Notes: generated by a model not told the origin, from the sequence alone. A stretch of DNA of 64,000 nt from Sphingomonas hengshuiensis (GCF_000935025.1 NZ_CP010836.1:4526001-4590000); one strand, 5' to 3'. Positions 25,468 through 34,619 are shown, numbered from the stretch's first letter. Numbers and translations are program-made.

Positions 25468-26186
25468 GAGAACAGACCTTCCATCGCTTCGGGGAAACGG
25501 ATCGCCCGCCCGGAGACGCCGCAGACATGGCGTTCCGACAGGCCGCGAACATGCTCCTGATACTCCGCAAAGGTCCGACGTTCGCCCTCTGTGGCGAGTC
25601 CCAGGTTGGCTTTGATAATCGCTTGAGCGCGATAGTGGTTGGGCAGGATCACGCTCCGCATCCGTTGGCTCCACCCTTTCGCAGCCTCAGACTCTGGATC
25701 ATATTCAAAGTCCGACCCATGCTCCGGAGCGAATTTACTCCAGATAGCCTTGTTCTCGGCCATGATCCCAGCGACCGCCGCTCTCACTTCGGCGCGATCG
25801 TCATAAGTCCTGATACCTTGCTTTGCGGCTAAGTTGGCAAGGTGGTTCTCCTTCCAATCCAGAAGGATGTTGCGGGGAAAGCTATCAGGATCTTTGTCGA
25901 TCTTCGTGTGGCACGTCGGACAAAGCAGGATAAGGTTCTCGAACGCATCAGGATCGAAGTTGCCGTCGGGCCGGTCTTCGTGACGTGGCCCTGCCTGACC
26001 ATGTGGAATGACGTGGGCCATTTCAGCGATATGCTTGTCACCGCCCATCTCGATTGGAAACAATGGTTCAAGACAATCCGGCTTCTGACAATGACCGGAT
26101 GCTCCAGAAAATAGCCGAAGTCTTGTCTCCATTGGTATGGCCTTACGCTCTGCCATCAATATATCCAGTTCTTCGTTTACCGCCAA
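25464..26186 (-). CDS. HNH endonuclease
   Basis: A 240-residue protein with a complete HNH site: HCQKPDC as the first zinc pair, EMAHVIPHG with the catalytic His, NFDPDAFENLILLCPTCHTKID with the N, the second CxxC and the last H. The C-terminal half (about 130-240) is helical and unassigned. It starts the three-gene minus-strand operon that faces the ABC-3C operon over 152 bases. A DNA-cutting effector is likely; the partners would control it. Confidence 0.85.
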   Translation of the reverse strand: MAVNEELDILMAERKAIPMETRLRLFSGASGHCQKPDCLEPLFPIEMGGDKHIAEMAHVIPHGQAGPRHEDRPDGNFDPDAFENLILLCPTCHTKIDKDPDSFPRNILLDWKENHLANLAAKQGIRTYDDRAEVRAAVAGIMAENKAIWSKFAPEHGSDFEYDPESEAAKGWSQRMRSVILPNHYRAQAIIKANLGLATEGERRTFAEYQEHVRGLSERHVCGVSGRAIRFPEAMEGLFS

Positions 26187-26338
26187 TACAGCTACAGAAG
26201 TTTGCGGCGCGACAGCCAGACGGTTAACCTCCCTAACGCTGATGTCGAGTGCCGCCGTTCCTTACAGCAGCTTCAACCGAAGTAGTCCTTGCCTCCAGCG
26301 ATGATGAGCAGATAGTTTTGCGATCAAGGGGGGGGCAT

Positions 26339-27541
26339 GTGACGGATCATTCGGCGGCAGATTCAGCGAGCGGCTACCTCTATCAGTGCCGATATGCGCT
26401 CCTTGCGGCTCTGAGGCGACAGGATGTCACGCCCGGTCTGGAAGTGTCGATCGAATGCTTCGACGACATATCCTTCTCGGTGGAAGGATCACCCGTGGAG
26501 CTGCTGCAGTCAAAGCACAGCCTGAGGCCCAAGGCGATGGGCGACATGGCGCAGCAGTTCTGGAACACCATCGGCATCTGGACGAAGCGGGTGATCGACC
26601 ATCCCGCCGAGCTCGGGAAGGTGCGATTGAGCTTCGTCACCACGGCCACGCTGGGTCCCGACACGGCCGTGTCACTCCTTCGGCCCGACCCGAAGGTGCG
26701 CGACGTGGTCGGTGCCGCCACGAAGCTGGCGGTTTCCGCAGCGAAATCGAAGAACGCCAAGGTCGCGTGGGCCGCGAGGCTGTTCCTGGAGCAGACGCCC
26801 GAGATGCGAGAGCGGATACTCGACATGGTCGAGATGCTCGATGCCTCGCCGACGATCGTCGACGTATCCAGTGACATCGCATCGAGCGTGAAGCGCGCCT
26901 GCCGCCCCGAGCATCTCGCGGTGTTCGTCGAGCGCTTGGAGGGGTGGTGGTTCGGGATCGTGATCGATGCGCTGTCGGCCCCGGGCGGCAAGCTGATACC
27001 CGTATCGCTGATTGACTCTAAGGTGGATGATCTGCGCGAGGAGTTCGGGCCGGAGCGCCTTCCGCTCGACTACGGAGGGGCGGACCCGTCCGCTGAGGCC
27101 GTCGGCCTTCTGGAGAACCGTCCCTTCGTGGAGCAGCTAAAGCTCATCGGCCTCGGATCCACTGGCCAGAAGATGGCGATCTTCGACTATTTCCGCGCTA
27201 GGGAGCAGCGGTCCCGCTGGGCGCGAGACGGACTGCTGAGGCAGAATGAGCTCACGGATTACGGTCGCCGGCTGACTGACCATTGGCAGCGCCGCAGGGG
27301 CGTCGCTGAAGCCCGCGTCAAGGCGGGCATGTCAGATGCGGAACTGGCGGACATCGGCATGGACGTGTTCTCCACCACGACCAACAACTGCATTCCGATA
27401 CGGGAGGTCAGCGAGGCGTACGTGTCTCAGGGATCCTACCACATGCTTTCGGACGAGCGGCGGATCGGCTGGCATCCCGAATTTACTGAAAGACTGGGCC
27501 GCGCTGGCGCGGGAGGTGGCGATGAACCCGGCGTGGAGTGA
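26339..27541 (+). CDS. ABC-three-component system protein with nuclease N-terminus
   Basis: A 400-residue protein. The N-terminus DHSAADSASGYLYQCRYALLAAL...VSIECFDDISF...VELLQSKH is typical of restriction-endonuclease-fold domains (DUF4297/Cap4-like, D..QxK) attached to ABC-3C proteins; the remainder (about 200-400) is the C-terminal domain shared by this class. GTG 26339, five bases after an AAGGGGGGG run, is preferred over GTG 26249. Its 3' end overlaps the middle-component gene by 20 bases. It is expected to be the DNA-degrading effector, held in check by the ATPase complex. Confidence 0.8.
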   Translation: MTDHSAADSASGYLYQCRYALLAALRRQDVTPGLEVSIECFDDISFSVEGSPVELLQSKHSLRPKAMGDMAQQFWNTIGIWTKRVIDHPAELGKVRLSFVTTATLGPDTAVSLLRPDPKVRDVVGAATKLAVSAAKSKNAKVAWAARLFLEQTPEMRERILDMVEMLDASPTIVDVSSDIASSVKRACRPEHLAVFVERLEGWWFGIVIDALSAPGGKLIPVSLIDSKVDDLREEFGPERLPLDYGGADPSAEAVGLLENRPFVEQLKLIGLGSTGQKMAIFDYFRAREQRSRWARDGLLRQNELTDYGRRLTDHWQRRRGVAEARVKAGMSDAELADIGMDVFSTTTNNCIPIREVSEAYVSQGSYHMLSDERRIGWHPEFTERLGRAGAGGGDEPGVE

Positions 27542-28025
27542 ACGGTCCATCGAGGATCAGAGCCTCTTCAATCCGGTCTTCTGCGCCCTCCTGTTGCGCA
27601 CGGCGTGCCGCGGCTACCAAGAGGGTGACGGGGCGGCGCGCGCGCTGCCTCTGGCTCACTGCTTCCTCATCCTTCCGATCGTTTTGAATGCGGCGATGCG
27701 CAGTGCGCTGCCGACGCTTCGGACGAGAATGACGACGTGGATCACGTCGCATCCGGAGCACATCGGTGATTTCGCCGATCGGTCGCGCGAACTGGTCTAC
27801 GCTACACGTGAGGCGATCCAGCTGGGTTGCGCGCAGGAGTGGCTTGCCATCGCAGGTGACGGCGTCAGACCCGGCCCACATAGGTTCCGTCCCGACCCGC
27901 CGCGCCTCGCCACCGACACCGTCGACATCCGCGACTGCTACGAGGCTGCCCGTTTCGTCGGCCGATGGCTCCCGAAGAACGACCGCCAGTCGACCATTCT
28001 CTCAATGCTTGGAGTGACCACTTGA
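27522..28025 (+). CDS. ABC-three-component system middle component
   Basis: A 167-residue helical protein. SIEDQSLFNPVFCALLLRTACRGY matches the ERP..A.L.NPAFC.lLL pattern of ABC-3C middle components, the small linker between effector and ATPase. ATG 27522 follows GGGAGG; the stop overlaps the ATPase start (TTGA). Gene order effector, middle component, ATPase is the one described for these systems. Confidence 0.85.
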   Translation: MNPAWSERSIEDQSLFNPVFCALLLRTACRGYQEGDGAARALPLAHCFLILPIVLNAAMRSALPTLRTRMTTWITSHPEHIGDFADRSRELVYATREAIQLGCAQEWLAIAGDGVRPGPHRFRPDPPRLATDTVDIRDCYEAARFVGRWLPKNDRQSTILSMLGVTT

Positions 28026-29950
28026 GCCTTAGGATTCTGGAGATCGGCGTCTACGGATACAATGGCGAGCTGAGCTCAGTGCGGCTTAACCCCTCTGGCC
28101 TGAGCATCATCACCGGTGCGTCGAAGACCGGAAAGTCTTCGCTCATAGACATCATTGAGTACTGCTTCGGCCGCGAGCAGTGCCACGTGTCGGACGGCAT
28201 CATCCGCCAGCATGTCTCGTGGTTCGGCATTCTTCTCGACAGGGGGGACGGGCGTGTTTTCATCGCCCGTCGCAACCCCAAGCCGCCAAAAACCCGTAAC
28301 CCGGATGTCTACTATGCGGTCGGGGCCGATCTGCGCATGCCCGAGGCCGTCGCGTGGGAACCCAATCTAGGTGTCGAGGACATCGAGACCCTTCTCACCT
28401 CGTCCGTCGGCATCGCTGAGAACCAGACAACCGTTCCGGAGGGTCAGACCCGCAAGCCGATCAGCGCGAATATCCGGCACGCCCTGATGTTCTGCATCCA
28501 AGATCAAGATGAGATCGACAGCCGCAAGATCCTCTTCCATCGGCAGGGCGAACCGTACCTTCCCCAGACGATCAAGGACGTGTTGCCCTATTTTCTGGGG
28601 GCCATCGATGAGGATCTGTTACGCCACAAGGTTCAGCTGGACGTCGAGAGGAAGGAGCTCAGGAAGCTGCAGAAGGCCGCCGACGAGCGGAAGCAGCTGG
28701 CTGACCTATCCACCGCCCGCACGGAGGACATCTTCCGGGAGGCCCAATCCGTAGGGTTGCTGCCGCCTGGGCAGCCTCCTACCCAAGACGTCGCGCTCAG
28801 CAGCCTGCGCGCTATCAACCCCCTCATCCAAGAGGTCCCCGTTCCCGCCGACTCTACCGAGCCGATCGCCGTTCTCCGCCGTGAGCGATCGGCGCTCCGG
28901 CGGGAGCTGACTGCAGTCAAAGAGCGTCTGCGGCAGATCAGAAGCGTCGAGGACGTGGCCGGCAGCTTCGCCCGCGAGGCCGATGAGCAGCGAGGTCGAT
29001 TGGCGACATTGGGACTAATCGCGAAGGGCGACGTTGAGACCTGCGCACTTTGCGGGTCAGGCGACGTGCACGTTCCTTCCGTGGCTGAGATGAATGAGAC
29101 CCTAAGCGGCATCGACGAGCAGTTGAGTCAGGTTCGACGTGAGGTGCCACGACTTCAGGAGGCGCAGTCCGAACTCGTCGTGAGGCAGAACGGTATTGAG
29201 GATAGTCTCAAGCGCAATCAGGGGCAGATGGACGCCCTGGCTAAGCAGGACGAGGCGTTCCGCACTGAGAGGGACGGGCAGCTTCGTCTCGCCCGCATTA
29301 TGGGCCGGATCGCCTATTTCCTCGAGACGCTCCCTCCGCCGCCGATCGCATTGGTTTCGGTCGACGAGGTCGAGGCTGCACGCAAGCGGGTCGCGGCGCT
29401 GGAGAAGCTGGTCGACCCCGAGAACACCGCCGAGCGATTGACGTCGATCCTGAATCTGATTGGCGAGTTCATGACACGCGATTCCGAGAAGCTCGACCTC
29501 GAGCATAGCGGCAGCAGGCTCCGGCTCGACATCCGGCAGCTAGCCGTCATCGCTGACACACTCGACGGGCCGGTTCCCCTCTTCAGGATGGGAAGTGGCG
29601 AGAATTGGGTTGGCTATCACGTTCTCGCCCATCTCGCGCTGCATCGTTGGTTCAGGCAGAAGCATCGTCCCGTCCCGGCATTCCTGTTCTTCGATCAGCC
29701 CTCGCAGGCGCATTATCCGGCCGAACAGGATCGCGACGGTGACATATCTGTTCTGCCGGACGCCGACCGCGAGGCCGTGTTCAAACTTTTCAAGCTGATG
29801 TTCGATGTCGCGGAGGAACTGTCGCCTCACTTCCAGCTGATCGTCACCGATCACGCCGACCTCAGAGACCAGTGGTTCGCGGATGCTGTGGTCGCCCGCT
29901 GGCGAGGTGACGGGCTCGTGCCCGAGCGTTGGATCGACGCACGCCGGTAA
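28022..29950 (+). CDS. DUF3732 ABC-3C ATPase (SMC/Rad50-like)
   Basis: A 642-residue ATPase starting at TTG 28022 within the overlap with the previous stop. Walker A is GASKTGKSS (residues 32-40). A long coiled-coil region follows, interrupted by CALC at about 341-344, a CxxC that could form a Rad50-type zinc hook. The ABC signature region MGSGENWVGYH is at about 523 and Walker B FLFFDQPSQ at about 555, with Q after the aspartate as usual in DUF3732. It probably senses abnormal DNA ends or foreign DNA and triggers the nuclease partner. Confidence 0.9.
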   Translation: MSLRILEIGVYGYNGELSSVRLNPSGLSIITGASKTGKSSLIDIIEYCFGREQCHVSDGIIRQHVSWFGILLDRGDGRVFIARRNPKPPKTRNPDVYYAVGADLRMPEAVAWEPNLGVEDIETLLTSSVGIAENQTTVPEGQTRKPISANIRHALMFCIQDQDEIDSRKILFHRQGEPYLPQTIKDVLPYFLGAIDEDLLRHKVQLDVERKELRKLQKAADERKQLADLSTARTEDIFREAQSVGLLPPGQPPTQDVALSSLRAINPLIQEVPVPADSTEPIAVLRRERSALRRELTAVKERLRQIRSVEDVAGSFAREADEQRGRLATLGLIAKGDVETCALCGSGDVHVPSVAEMNETLSGIDEQLSQVRREVPRLQEAQSELVVRQNGIEDSLKRNQGQMDALAKQDEAFRTERDGQLRLARIMGRIAYFLETLPPPPIALVSVDEVEAARKRVAALEKLVDPENTAERLTSILNLIGEFMTRDSEKLDLEHSGSRLRLDIRQLAVIADTLDGPVPLFRMGSGENWVGYHVLAHLALHRWFRQKHRPVPAFLFFDQPSQAHYPAEQDRDGDISVLPDADREAVFKLFKLMFDVAEELSPHFQLIVTDHADLRDQWFADAVVARWRGDGLVPERWIDARR

Positions 29951-29974
29951 CTTCGACAAGCATTGGACTAAGCA

Positions 29975-31459
29975 TTGAGCGAAACGATCTTCCGTAGTGA
30001 AGGACTGACCCCATCAGAGCGAAAGTTGGCACGCTTAGCGGAGCGTACTTTCCTGCGGCTATGGTCCTACCCCAACACTTTCAATGATCGGACCAAGACC
30101 GCATGCGGCGGCGGCCAAGAGGTTGCTGATCTGCTGGCGGTGTTCGAGAATCATGTCGTGTTATTCAGCGACAAGGCGATCAGCTGGCAGGCGGACAAAC
30201 CGACCGAGCTTGCCTGGTCACGATGGTATCGGCGCGCGATCGAAGGCGCCGTCGCTCAGCTCAACGGGGCCGAGCGCTGGCTCGATCGCCATCCAGAACG
30301 TGTCTTCACCGACAAGCACTGCACCCAGCTGCTACCCGTGCCGATTCCCGAGAGAGCTAACCGAATCACGCATCTGGTCGCAGTGGTAACGGGCGCCGAA
30401 GCCGCGTGCCGTGAATACTACTCGGACCCGCGCGGAACGCTGATGATCCAGCCCTCGCTGAAGGGCGCAGCGCATGTCGATACAACCCAAGACGATTTTC
30501 ATCCGTTTATAGTGGGCGACGTCAATCCCGGCGGGACCTTCGTCCATGTCCTCGACCCTATCGGGCTGGAGTTCGTGATGAGTGAACTCGACACGGTCGC
30601 GGATCTAACAACCTATCTCGGCGCCCGCGCGAAAATCCTGCGCTCGGGGAGGTTAAGCCTGGCGGCAGGCGAAGAGCATCTTCTCGCTGCCTACATGATG
30701 AACGGGTTTAAGGACGGGCGACCGGGCTTCGTCCCCGAAAAGCTGCGCAAGAAGGCGCGCCGCGCACAGCTTGTTATACCGGAGGGCGAATATGAGACCT
30801 ATGTGTCTTCACAGCTGCATTCCGAGATCGCAGCGTTGAAACAGCAGTCGATGCTTTGGGACGAGGTGATCGAGCTTATCTCGGAGGATGTGCTCAAAGG
30901 TACGTCTATTGCCATTCTCGATCATCAGCCTAGCGTAAGCCTGTCCGAAAAGGCATTGCGCGTCATCGCGGCAGAGCCGCGAATGACTCGCGTTTCACTC
31001 GCCCAGGCCCTGTGGGGGGCCATGGACCGCTGTGTGCGGGAGGATATGGCACGCTTCGTGCGGCGTACGTTCGTAACGCGCCGCTTTCCGGTTCAGCGCA
31101 TAGGCTATGTCTTCCTCATCGTTCCCCATCACAAGGGAGCCGGCACCTATGAGGAGTACCGTACGTATCGCAGCAGTATGCTCCAAACCTATTGTTTCTC
31201 GGTTTTCCGCGAGCATGCCCAGCTAGGCACAGTGGTCGGCATGGCGTTCGACATCTATCTGAAAGATGGCGAGATCCGCACGCGCTCGGAAGATGTGCTA
31301 GCGATGGCACCACCGGACTGGACGCCAGAGCAAATCGCAACCCTAGAGACGAATCGCGCACTGTTCGAGATGAAGGATCCGCGCGAACTCACAGGGGCCG
31401 GGTTCCGTCACCGCATCCGCAACCCGTTCCGCGCGACCTTCCGGTCGGCTCGGAACTGA
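29975..31459 (+). CDS. predicted PD-(D/E)XK-type nuclease of unknown family
   Basis: A 494-residue protein beginning at TTG 29975, 24 bases after the ATPase stop. The N-terminus has GGGQEVADLLAVFENHVVLFSDK: glutamate, then an aspartate-containing strand and an S-D-K strand, the pattern of a PD-(D/E)XK nuclease core. The rest, about 130-494, has no recognised domain; FVHVLDPIGLEFVMSELDT and PVQRIGYVFLIVPHHKG look like conserved strands. It is co-directional with the ABC-3C genes and may be a fourth component or an independent defence gene. Confidence 0.6.
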   Translation: MSETIFRSEGLTPSERKLARLAERTFLRLWSYPNTFNDRTKTACGGGQEVADLLAVFENHVVLFSDKAISWQADKPTELAWSRWYRRAIEGAVAQLNGAERWLDRHPERVFTDKHCTQLLPVPIPERANRITHLVAVVTGAEAACREYYSDPRGTLMIQPSLKGAAHVDTTQDDFHPFIVGDVNPGGTFVHVLDPIGLEFVMSELDTVADLTTYLGARAKILRSGRLSLAAGEEHLLAAYMMNGFKDGRPGFVPEKLRKKARRAQLVIPEGEYETYVSSQLHSEIAALKQQSMLWDEVIELISEDVLKGTSIAILDHQPSVSLSEKALRVIAAEPRMTRVSLAQALWGAMDRCVREDMARFVRRTFVTRRFPVQRIGYVFLIVPHHKGAGTYEEYRTYRSSMLQTYCFSVFREHAQLGTVVGMAFDIYLKDGEIRTRSEDVLAMAPPDWTPEQIATLETNRALFEMKDPRELTGAGFRHRIRNPFRATFRSARN

Positions 31460-31914
31460 GCGCATCACCGCAGACCATCGCCCGCATGTTCTTCGCCGAA
31501 GAACTGGCTAGGTCGGGTAAACACAACTTGCCCAGTCCCCGGAGCCCCCCTGCGGGTCCGCGATCGCTATCCAAGACCGTGCTCAGGGAAACCATCTCAT
31601 TGCGAAGAGCTGTTGGGCGATGTGTAGTTCCTAGCTACCTCGGCCTGAGTGAACGGCCGGTCACCTGCACTAACGCTGCAATTCGAACCGACTGCAATCC
31701 ACCAGATGTGTCGAGTGAAAGTACCTAGACGAGCGGGCGCTTTCGGGATCTACTTGAGATCAGTTGAATGGCGGAATCGGAGCGCGTATCGGCCGCCGGT
31801 CGTGCCAGATCGTACCTGACAATCTCACAAAAGGTGTGGGGAAAAATGTGGGAACACCCTGCGCGGCTGCCAATATTTAGACGTAAAGTCAATACCCTAA
31901 GATCAGCCTGAGGC
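31460..31914. other. gene-free right end of the island
   Basis: No gene is recognised. From about 31819 the sequence parallels the integrase leader: AATCTCACA, then GGTGTGGGGAAAAATGTGGG (31833-31852), like the tandem at 11193-11213. This supports a right-hand integrase arm site next to the att repeat. Confidence 0.4.
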
Positions 31915-31931
31915 TCCCTCCCGCTCCGCCA
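31915..31931 (+). other. right att repeat of the island
   Basis: TCCCTCCCGCTCCGCCA, identical to 11063-11079. The bases before it (CCTGAGGC) share CCTGAG with the left site but lack the T-loop part, so the tRNA end is incomplete here. The leader that follows (CTTTTGGGCTCGCC...AAACTGCTA) is a diverged copy of the one after the left site, and a second integrase starts 153 bases on. Confidence 0.7.
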
Positions 31932-32084
31932 TCCCCCCCCCTCTTTTGGGCTCGCCAAAAACCCCTTAAACTGCTATAACACTGAGAGAAATCGGAGACT
32001 TTCTGCCTCATCGGATTTCACTCAATCCTACTACTTCCTACCACAAAGTGGTGGGTAAAATGGTGGGTGTTTTGGAGCAGGGTT

Positions 32085-32244
32085 ATGGGAAAGCTCACAG
32101 CGCTCAAGATGCGCTCACTGGCGGAGCCGGGGCGGTACGCCGATGGCGACGGCCCTTTTCTTGATGTCACCGGCAAAACTTCGGGCAGATGGATTCTTCG
32201 CGTTCAGTCAAACGGACGGCGAAGAGAGATCGGACTCGGTTCGC
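32085..32244 (+). pseudogene. second tyrosine integrase, cut off by IS630 copy 2
   Basis: The first 53 codons of an integrase of the same DUF4102 type as at 11234 (MGKLTALKMRSLAEPGRYADGDGPF.., then RWILRVQSNGRRREIGLGS). The frame is broken by the IS630 element starting at 32247 and the rest of the gene is not found beyond 34634, so a deletion accompanied or followed the insertion. It marks the left end of a second element integrated next to the first. Confidence 0.85.
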
Positions 32245-32298
32245 TAGAGCGGTTTGTGATCTGACGGAATCGTAGGGATTCCCAAAGTGGTGGAGTTC

Positions 32299-33648
32299 TG
32301 ATTCATATGTGGACGCCCCCTTGGCAAGGGCATTTTGTCGGGATGGGTTTGATCGGTTGCTTTCATATGTCCGGCCTGTTTGTGCGGCATACGTGTTGCC
32401 GCTGGCCCTGATGGAAATCCGCCGGTGAGGTCCCTAAACAGGCTGCCGCGCGTTGAAGCGCATTGAATCAGACGGGTTGGTCTCACCATTGGCTCGATCG
32501 TTACTCATCATCGACTGCCATTACCATTTCGGGTGACCTGGGCTGATCAGGTCAAATTGGCGTAAGGGTGATAGGCCTCCTTGCGGGTCAGCACGACCCA
32601 AGCGATCCGAGCGAGTTTGTTAGCCAGGGCCACCGAGACGAGCCGGAAGGGCTTTTTCTCGGAGAGCTTCCTGATCCAGTCCGCCATCGGCGTTGGCTTA
32701 TCCTTGACGTGGCGCATGACTGCGGTGGCTCCGACGACGAGCAATCGGCGCAGGTATCGGTCGCCCTGTTTGGAGATGCCGCCAAGTCTGGTTTTTCCCC
32801 CGGTTGAGTGTTGTTGCGGTGTCAGACCGAGCCAGGCGGCGAACTGCCTGCCTGAAGAGAACTGCTCGGCATCCGTAACGGTTGCAGCTATTGCTGTTGC
32901 CGTGATGATGCCGAGGCCGGGGATCGCGGCAAGTCGGCGACTGGCCTCGCTCTCGGTATGCCAAGCGGCAAGCTGCTGATCCAGTTCCGCAATCTCGGCG
33001 CTGACGGCCATGATCTGTCGGATCAATATCTCCAATGCCGTACGGGCGTAGGATGGCAAGGCATTCCTGTCAGCCATCACCTGCTCGGCCAGCTTGGCGA
33101 GGTTGCCAATGCCGGGGTTGGCAACGTGGCCCAGCTCGGCAAGATGCGCACGCAGAGCGTTGGCGAGCATCGTCCGTTGCCGTACGAGAAGGGATCGGGC
33201 GCGATGGGTCATAAGAATGCCCTGCTGCTCGATCGTCTTGACGGGTACGAACCGCATTGTCGGCCGCTGCACGGCTTCGCAGATCGCTTCGGCGTCTAGC
33301 GCATCGCTCTTGCCCCGCTTCACGTAAGCCTTGACGTACGATGGCGGTATCAGGCGGACTTCGTGGCCCATCGCTGCAAGCGTGCGAGCCCAGTGATGCG
33401 CGGTTCCGCAGGCCTCCACCGCGATCAGGCAAGGCGGCAGCTTCGAGAAGAAAGGCAGCATCTGCTTGCGGTGCAGTTTCTTCACCAGCACCGTGGCACC
33501 GCTCTCGTCGATGCCGTGTGCCTGGAATACGCTCTTCGCCAGATCGAGCCCAATCGTCGTGATCGTCATGCAAACGCTCCTCTTCCTCTCGGTTGACCGA
33601 CCGGCAGCATAGCAACTGTCGGTCGGTGCGGGGGCGTCCACATCATCA
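32299..33648 (-). mobile_element. IS110 family (IS1111 group) element, copy 2
   Basis: 1350 bases, same ends and same orientation relative to the host IS630 as copy 1. Flanks: GTGGTGGAGTTC on the left, TGCTGGCTGTTGG on the right, i.e. between the IS630 terminal repeat and the transposase start. Confidence 0.88.
32547..33569 (-). CDS. IS110 family (IS1111 group) transposase, copy 2
   Basis: The same 340-residue protein as at 2957-3979, with all DEDD and serine-region motifs. Intact start (GAGGAGCG before the ATG ending at 33569) and stop. Confidence 0.93.
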   Translation of the reverse strand: MTITTIGLDLAKSVFQAHGIDESGATVLVKKLHRKQMLPFFSKLPPCLIAVEACGTAHHWARTLAAMGHEVRLIPPSYVKAYVKRGKSDALDAEAICEAVQRPTMRFVPVKTIEQQGILMTHRARSLLVRQRTMLANALRAHLAELGHVANPGIGNLAKLAEQVMADRNALPSYARTALEILIRQIMAVSAEIAELDQQLAAWHTESEASRRLAAIPGLGIITATAIAATVTDAEQFSSGRQFAAWLGLTPQQHSTGGKTRLGGISKQGDRYLRRLLVVGATAVMRHVKDKPTPMADWIRKLSEKKPFRLVSVALANKLARIAWVVLTRKEAYHPYANLT

Positions 33649-33673
33649 TGCTGGCTGTTGGAGGTCGGCAGGT

Positions 33674-34619
33674 ATGACCAGAGCGTATTCGCAGGATTTG
33701 CGCGATCGGGTGATTGCGGCAGTTGAGGAAGAGGGTTTGTCGCGGCGTGAGGCTGCGGGTCGCTATCGGATCAGCGACGCGGCAGCGGTGCGGTGGCTTC
33801 AGGCGCTGCGACAAGGTCGGCGCGGCGCGCTGGCGCAGGGCGGGGACCGTCGTTCTCGGTTATCGGTGCATCGTGCCTGGCTGTTGGCGCTGATCGACGC
33901 GGAGCCAGACCTGACGCTGCTTGCTGTGGCCGAGCGACTGCTGGACGAGCACGGCGTGAAGGCGGACGCCGGGATGCTGAGCCGCTTCTTCACGGGCAAC
34001 GGGATCAGCTTCAAAAAAAAGCGTCTACGCCTCCGAACAGCTCCGGCCTGACGTGGTGGCGCGGCGCGAGGCATGGCGGGCAATGCAGCCGATGCTCAGC
34101 GCCAAGCGCCTGATCTTCCTCGACGAGACGGGTGTCACCACCAACATGGTCCGGCGCTACGGACGCGGGCCACGCGGAAAGCGGGTCCGCGGCTATGCCC
34201 CTGCCGGGCACTGGAAGATAACGACCTTCCTCGCAGGCCTCACGAGCGACGGGATCGTCGCACCTTTCGTCGTTGATGAGCCGATGAACCGGGCGATCTT
34301 CACCCAGTATGTCCGCCAATACCTGGTTCCCGAACTCAACCCCGGCGATGTCGTCATCCTTGATAACCTCTCCAGCCACAAAGGCGCAGAAGCTGCGGCG
34401 CTGGTCGAAGCCTGCGGGGCCACACTGCTCTTCCTGCCCCCCTACAGCCCCGATCTGAACCCGATCGAAATGGTCTTCGCCAAGCTCAAACACCTGCTGC
34501 GGAAAGCCGGCGAACGCTCCCGAGAAGGCCTCTGGAACCGCATCGGCTCGCTACTCGACGACTTCCCGCCGCACCAATGCACAAACTACTTCAGGCACGC
34601 CGGGTACGCTGCGGTGTGA
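33674..34619 (+). CDS. IS630 family transposase (frameshifted), copy 2
   Basis: Two frames make one protein. The first (33674-34051) holds two helix-turn-helix parts (AGRYRISDAAAVRWLQALRQGR and AERLLDEHGVKADAGMLSRFF). At A8 (34015-34022) the reading must move by +1 (or -2) to continue as SVYASEQLRPDVVARRE and reach the catalytic part with [18 protein letters not shown] and NPIEMVF (DDE triad) ending at 34619. Loss of one A by polymerase slippage would join them. It inserts the element at TA sites. Confidence 0.85.

Larger units (their letters stand above)
11063..31931 (+). mobile_element. integrative mobilizable element of about 20.9 kb
   Basis: Bounded by the 17-base repeat TCCCTCCCGCTCCGCCA at 11063-11079 and 31915-31931, with a complete tyrosine integrase just inside the left end and similar GTGGGGAAAA double motifs near both ends (11193-11213 and 31833-31852). 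It carries a relaxase, TraC, TraD and an oriT but no coupling protein or mating-pair genes, so movement between cells would need a helper element. Much of the cargo is of defence or toxin-antitoxin type. Confidence 0.75.

Noticed and set aside
31192..31728. A 178-codon plus-strand frame at the right end of the island
   Set aside because: It overlaps the 494-residue protein gene in another frame and its unique part has no recognisable features.
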